This document shows, piece by piece, positions 61,539-64,000 of a stretch of 64,000 nt of DNA. Each line of letters starts with the position of its first letter. The stretch's first letter is position 1. The notes below the pieces were generated by a model, which worked only from the letters and a program-made list of their open reading frames with translations, made no database searches and was not told the origin of the DNA. Source of the stretch: Schaalia sp. ZJ405 (GTDB lineage: Bacteria; Actinomycetota; Actinomycetes; Actinomycetales; Actinomycetaceae); the NCBI RefSeq assembly GCF_011038885.2, contig NZ_CP064952.1, positions 1,240,001 to 1,304,000 of the forward strand, written 5' to 3'. The translations under genes were made by a program, and so were the position numbers.

Positions 61539-63566
61539 CTACGCCTCGACGTCGAAGTAATCAGCATTATTGCGGGTCGCAATGTGACGCGTGAGCAACT
61601 CAACTGCCCGCTCTAACGGCACCTGGTTGTCCTGACGCCCATCACGGTAGCGGAACGACACCGCCGCGGCCTCAACGTCATCCCCACCTGCGATGAGGGT
61701 GAAGGGAACCTTTTCCTTCGATGCGTTACGGATTTTCTTGCCGAAACGATCATCGGAGTGGTCAACCTCGACGCGGACCCCTTCATTGCGCAGGCGTTCG
61801 GCCACGGAGTCAACGTAGTCATCGAAAGCCTCGGCAACGGGGATGAGCTTGACCTGAACCGGAGCGAGCCACGCGGGGAACGCTCCCGCGTAGTGCTCGG
61901 TGAGAACACCGATGAAGCGTTCAACGGACCCGAGCTTGGCCGAGTGAATCATCACCGGACGCTGGCGTGTGCCATCTGACGCCGTGTATTCCAGGTCGAA
62001 ACGTTCGGGCTGGTTAAAGTCGTACTGGATCGTCGACATTTGCCAAGTCCGCCCGATCGCATCCTTGACCTGCACGGAGACTTTCGGACCGTAGAAAGCT
62101 GCGCCGCCTGGATCAGGAACAAGGTCCAATCCCGTTGCCGCACAGGCGTCTTCGAGGGCCTTTGTTGCTGCCGCCCAGTCCTCGTCCGAACCGATGAACT
62201 TGTCTTTCTTCGCGCCGTCCTCGTCACGGGTTGACAGCTCAAGGTAGAAGTCATTGAGACCGAAGGCTTCGAGGATGGAGAGGAAGAATGTAATCTGGTG
62301 CTCGATTTCCCTGCTTGCCTGTTCGGGCGTGCAGTAGGTGTGCGAGTCATCCTGAGTGAATCCCCGCATACGGGTCAGTCCGTGAACAACGCCGGATTTC
62401 TCATAGCGGTAGTCGTGCCCCATCTCGAAGAACCGCAGCGGCAGCTCACGATAGGAACGTCCGCGCGAGCGGAAAATCAGGTTATGCATCGGGCAGTTCA
62501 TGGCCTTGAGGTAGTACTCCTGTCCGGCCTTCGTGATGTTTCCGTCCTCGTCACGTTCTTCGTCGACCTGCATGGGCGGGAACATGGTATCCGCGTAGTA
62601 GGGCAAGTGACCCGACGTGTGGAAAAGGCCGCCCTTGGAAATCTCGGGCGTGTGGACGAAATCGAATCCGGCTTTCAGGTGCCGCTCCACAACATAGGAT
62701 TCGATCTCGTGACGAAGCATTGCCCCCTTGGGATGGAAAACCACCAGGCCGGGGCCGATCTCATCGGGGAATGAGAAGAGATCAAGTTCTGCTCCCAGAC
62801 GCCGGTGATCACGGCGCTCTGCTTCCTTGATGCGTTCCTGGTAGGCAACGAGGTCATCCTTGGAGGCCCATGCTGTGCCGTAGATCCGCTGTAACTGGTC
62901 GTTTGCCTGATCGCCCTTCCAATAGGCAGCGGAGGATTTCGTCAGAGCAAAACCATTGCCGATGAGCTTCGTTGACGGCAAGTGCGGGCCGCGGCACAGG
63001 TCTTTCCATGCGACATGTCCATCGCGACGGACATTGTCGTACATTGTCAGCTGTCCTGCGCCGACCTCAACGCTCGCGCCTTCAGCGCCATTTCCTTTCG
63101 TCGTCACGAGTTCCAACTTGTAGGGCTGGTCTGCGAGTTCATGACGCGCCTCGTCCTCGCTAATCTCGCGTCGCCTAAAAGTCTGGCCTTCTTTGACGAT
63201 CCGTTTCATCCGCTTTTCGAGGTCTTTGAGCAGTTCCGGGGTCACCGCATCGATGTTGCCGAAGTCGTAGTAGAAACCGTCGGTGATGAAAGGGCCGATG
63301 CCGAGGTTGACGTCGGGAAAAATCTCCTGAACCGCCTGCGCGAGCACGTGTGTGGCCGAATGGCGCAGAATGTCGAGCCCGTCGGGAGAGTCAAGAGTGA
63401 TGGCGTCAACCTGCGTGCCCGCCTCGAAAGGACGATCAAGGTCACGAGGTTGCCCGTCGACCTTGACTGCAACGACGTCACGACGTTCGCGGTACCACGT
63501 TGTTCCCGTGGTGCCCGCCTCGATAGTGCATTCGTGTCCGTCAATCACGAGGTCAATGCTCTCCAC
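61539..63566 (-). CDS. thrS: threonyl-tRNA synthetase
   Basis: Class II synthetase of about 675 residues. A short TGS-like N-terminus is followed by the editing domain ([20 protein letters not shown] and YYDFGNID), then the catalytic core with [33 protein letters not shown] and [14 protein letters not shown], and a C-terminal anticodon-binding domain. The zinc ligands Cys and two His are in place. The GTG at 63566 is chosen for GAGGAG six bases upstream (a near-perfect ribosome site). It heads thrS-HIT-pgsA-Nudix. Confidence 0.96.
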   Translation of the reverse strand: MESIDLVIDGHECTIEAGTTGTTWYRERRDVVAVKVDGQPRDLDRPFEAGTQVDAITLDSPDGLDILRHSATHVLAQAVQEIFPDVNLGIGPFITDGFYYDFGNIDAVTPELLKDLEKRMKRIVKEGQTFRRREISEDEARHELADQPYKLELVTTKGNGAEGASVEVGAGQLTMYDNVRRDGHVAWKDLCRGPHLPSTKLIGNGFALTKSSAAYWKGDQANDQLQRIYGTAWASKDDLVAYQERIKEAERRDHRRLGAELDLFSFPDEIGPGLVVFHPKGAMLRHEIESYVVERHLKAGFDFVHTPEISKGGLFHTSGHLPYYADTMFPPMQVDEERDEDGNITKAGQEYYLKAMNCPMHNLIFRSRGRSYRELPLRFFEMGHDYRYEKSGVVHGLTRMRGFTQDDSHTYCTPEQASREIEHQITFFLSILEAFGLNDFYLELSTRDEDGAKKDKFIGSDEDWAAATKALEDACAATGLDLVPDPGGAAFYGPKVSVQVKDAIGRTWQMSTIQYDFNQPERFDLEYTASDGTRQRPVMIHSAKLGSVERFIGVLTEHYAGAFPAWLAPVQVKLIPVAEAFDDYVDSVAERLRNEGVRVEVDHSDDRFGKKIRNASKEKVPFTLIAGGDDVEAAAVSFRYRDGRQDNQVPLERAVELLTRHIATRNNADYFDVEA

Positions 63567-63658
63567 TGGTAGCTCCTCTTCACAGGGTCTCAAACATCTT
63601 TATGCTACCCGGCTTTTCCACGGAGTTTCACCCGGTGTCAGTCAGTGGCGTTCAGGGG

Positions 63659-63669
63659 ACGAGGACGAG
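63659..63669 (+). repeat. ACGAGGACGAG word
   Basis: Exact non-coding copy upstream of thrS, preceded by CAGGGG as in the copy at 632. Confidence 0.7.
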
Positions 63670-63702
63670 GTGGCTCACCATCAACACGTGTGCGGATAAA
63701 CG

Positions 63703-63738
63703 AAGTGGCCACCGCCCAGTTGAGGGCGGTGGCCACTT
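63703..63738. terminator. strong hairpin terminator
   Basis: Perfect 14-bp stem AGTGGCCACCGCCC (63704-63717) with GGGCGGTGGCCACT (63724-63737), extended by one A-T pair. It lies downstream of the wall-anchored protein gene on the minus strand; T runs are short on both sides. Confidence 0.75.
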
Positions 63739-63841
63739 TCTCAGCCGACTGTAGACTCCTGAAGTCAAGCTGCGGAGGACTCGTGTCTTCGGCGCTTCCT
63801 CTTCATCAACGATGTGAGGGATTGCGCCGAGGCTCCGTCAG

Positions 63842-64000
63842 TCATGAGTTGTCACGACGACGTCGGTAGACGAGGACACTCACCGCTCCTCCGATGAGTA
63901 GAGCGAAGGCGAGAGCTACCGGAGCGGACGCACCCGTGGAAGCAAGTAGGCCTTTCTTAGTGGATGTGGAGTGAGTACCCCGGTCAACACGGCCCTGTCC
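63842..64000 (-). CDS. C-terminus of a sortase-anchored surface protein (LAxTG signal), partial
   Basis: The frame enters from the right edge and ends here; 52 codons are visible. It reads a polar Thr/Ser/His/Lys stretch, then the sorting signal LASTG, a hydrophobic helix (ASAPVALAFALLIGGAVSVL) and the charged end YRRRRDNS. That is the canonical layout for covalent wall attachment. LAxTG is the form used by class E sortases in high-GC actinobacteria. What the protein does cannot be seen. A terminator lies about 105 bases downstream. Confidence 0.85.
   Translation of the reverse strand, partial: GQGRVDRGTHSTSTKKGLLASTGASAPVALAFALLIGGAVSVLVYRRRRDNS

Larger units (their letters stand above)
63567..63841. 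other. intergenic region upstream of thrS, 275 bp
   Basis: Carries one ACGAGGACGAG word and a strong hairpin terminator; the thrS promoter must also lie here. No T-box leader features were recognised. Confidence 0.5.

Noticed and set aside
601..63669. The ACGAGGACGAG word as a KOPS- or Chi-type polar site
   Set aside because: Copies are evenly split between strands (eight each), whereas those sites are strongly polar along a replichore. It is still to be tested genome-wide.
63567..63841. A T-box leader for thrS
   Set aside because: No T-box consensus or specifier loop was seen; the hairpin at 63703 fits a terminator of the gene on the right.

Overview
The window is 64 kb of GC-rich bacterial core genome, almost entirely house-keeping genes and about 80% on the minus strand. 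It suggests a high-GC Gram-positive actinobacterium, probably Actinomycetaceae (Actinomyces or Schaalia-like). The evidence is gene order familiar from mycobacteria and relatives (rpsA-polA-thioesterase-pdtaR-pyk-lgt-trpABCE-hisI; pmpR-pdxST-ruvCAB-yajC-secDF-apt-rel; thrS-HIT-pgsA-Nudix; glnE-glnA), a DNA polymerase I without proofreading residues, an ANTAR response regulator, a C-terminal LAxTG wall-sorting signal, and a secreted protein with FG-GAP repeats of the IGQGW type. The genus is inference; nothing was searched.

Layout. 1-4.1 kb: rpsA (cut by the edge), polA and a divergent hotdog thioesterase. 4.1-7.2 kb: pdtaR-like ANTAR regulator, a tRNA with anticodon CAA on an unusual class I scaffold, a small unknown gene, and pyk. 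7.5-13.5 kb: one tightly packed unit hisI-trpE-trpC-trpB-trpA-lgt, without trpD, trpF or trpG. 13.5-20.3 kb: rpsD, then alaS-ruvX-mltG-aroE-prepilin peptidase with 4-bp overlaps. 20.5-25.4 kb: rarA, a two-helix membrane protein of unknown role, a YciO-type protein and aspS. 25.6-33.6 kb: an MFS transporter, a large DEAD-box helicase, hisS, a metallo-beta-lactamase-fold hydrolase and a DUF349 protein. 33.8-45.1 kb: rel-apt-secF-secD-yajC and ruvB-ruvA-ruvC-pdxT-pdxS-pmpR, covering stringent response, export, Holliday-junction processing and PLP synthesis. 45.3-49.6 kb: SixA-like phosphatase, a small Cys-rich protein, the large secreted FG-GAP protein, and a second histidine phosphatase. 49.7-54 kb: glnE and a glutamine synthetase lacking the adenylylation tyrosine. 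54-59.6 kb: SPFH/NfeD pair, an ABC ATPase, glgA, divergent glgC, and serB. 59.7-64 kb: Nudix, pgsA, HIT, thrS, and the last 52 codons of a sortase-anchored protein.

No phage, insertion sequence, CRISPR array or defence island was seen. The most unusual signal is at the DNA level. The 11-mer ACGAGGACGAG occurs 16 times by eye (about 1 per 4 kb), eight times on each strand. Ten copies lie in the small non-coding fraction, one pair as a perfect inverted repeat behind polA, and several coding copies fall in poorly constrained protein tails. The even strand use argues against a Chi- or KOPS-like polar site and is closer to the behaviour of DNA uptake sequences or a chromosome-architecture protein site. 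The second is the CAA tRNA without the long variable arm expected of tRNA-Leu.

Start codons were re-chosen where a Shine-Dalgarno sequence or a 4-bp overlap favoured an internal start (polA, trpC, trpE, aroE, aspS, the MFS gene, deaD, yajC, pmpR, glnE, the Nudix gene, pgsA, thrS and others). These choices are noted per entry.
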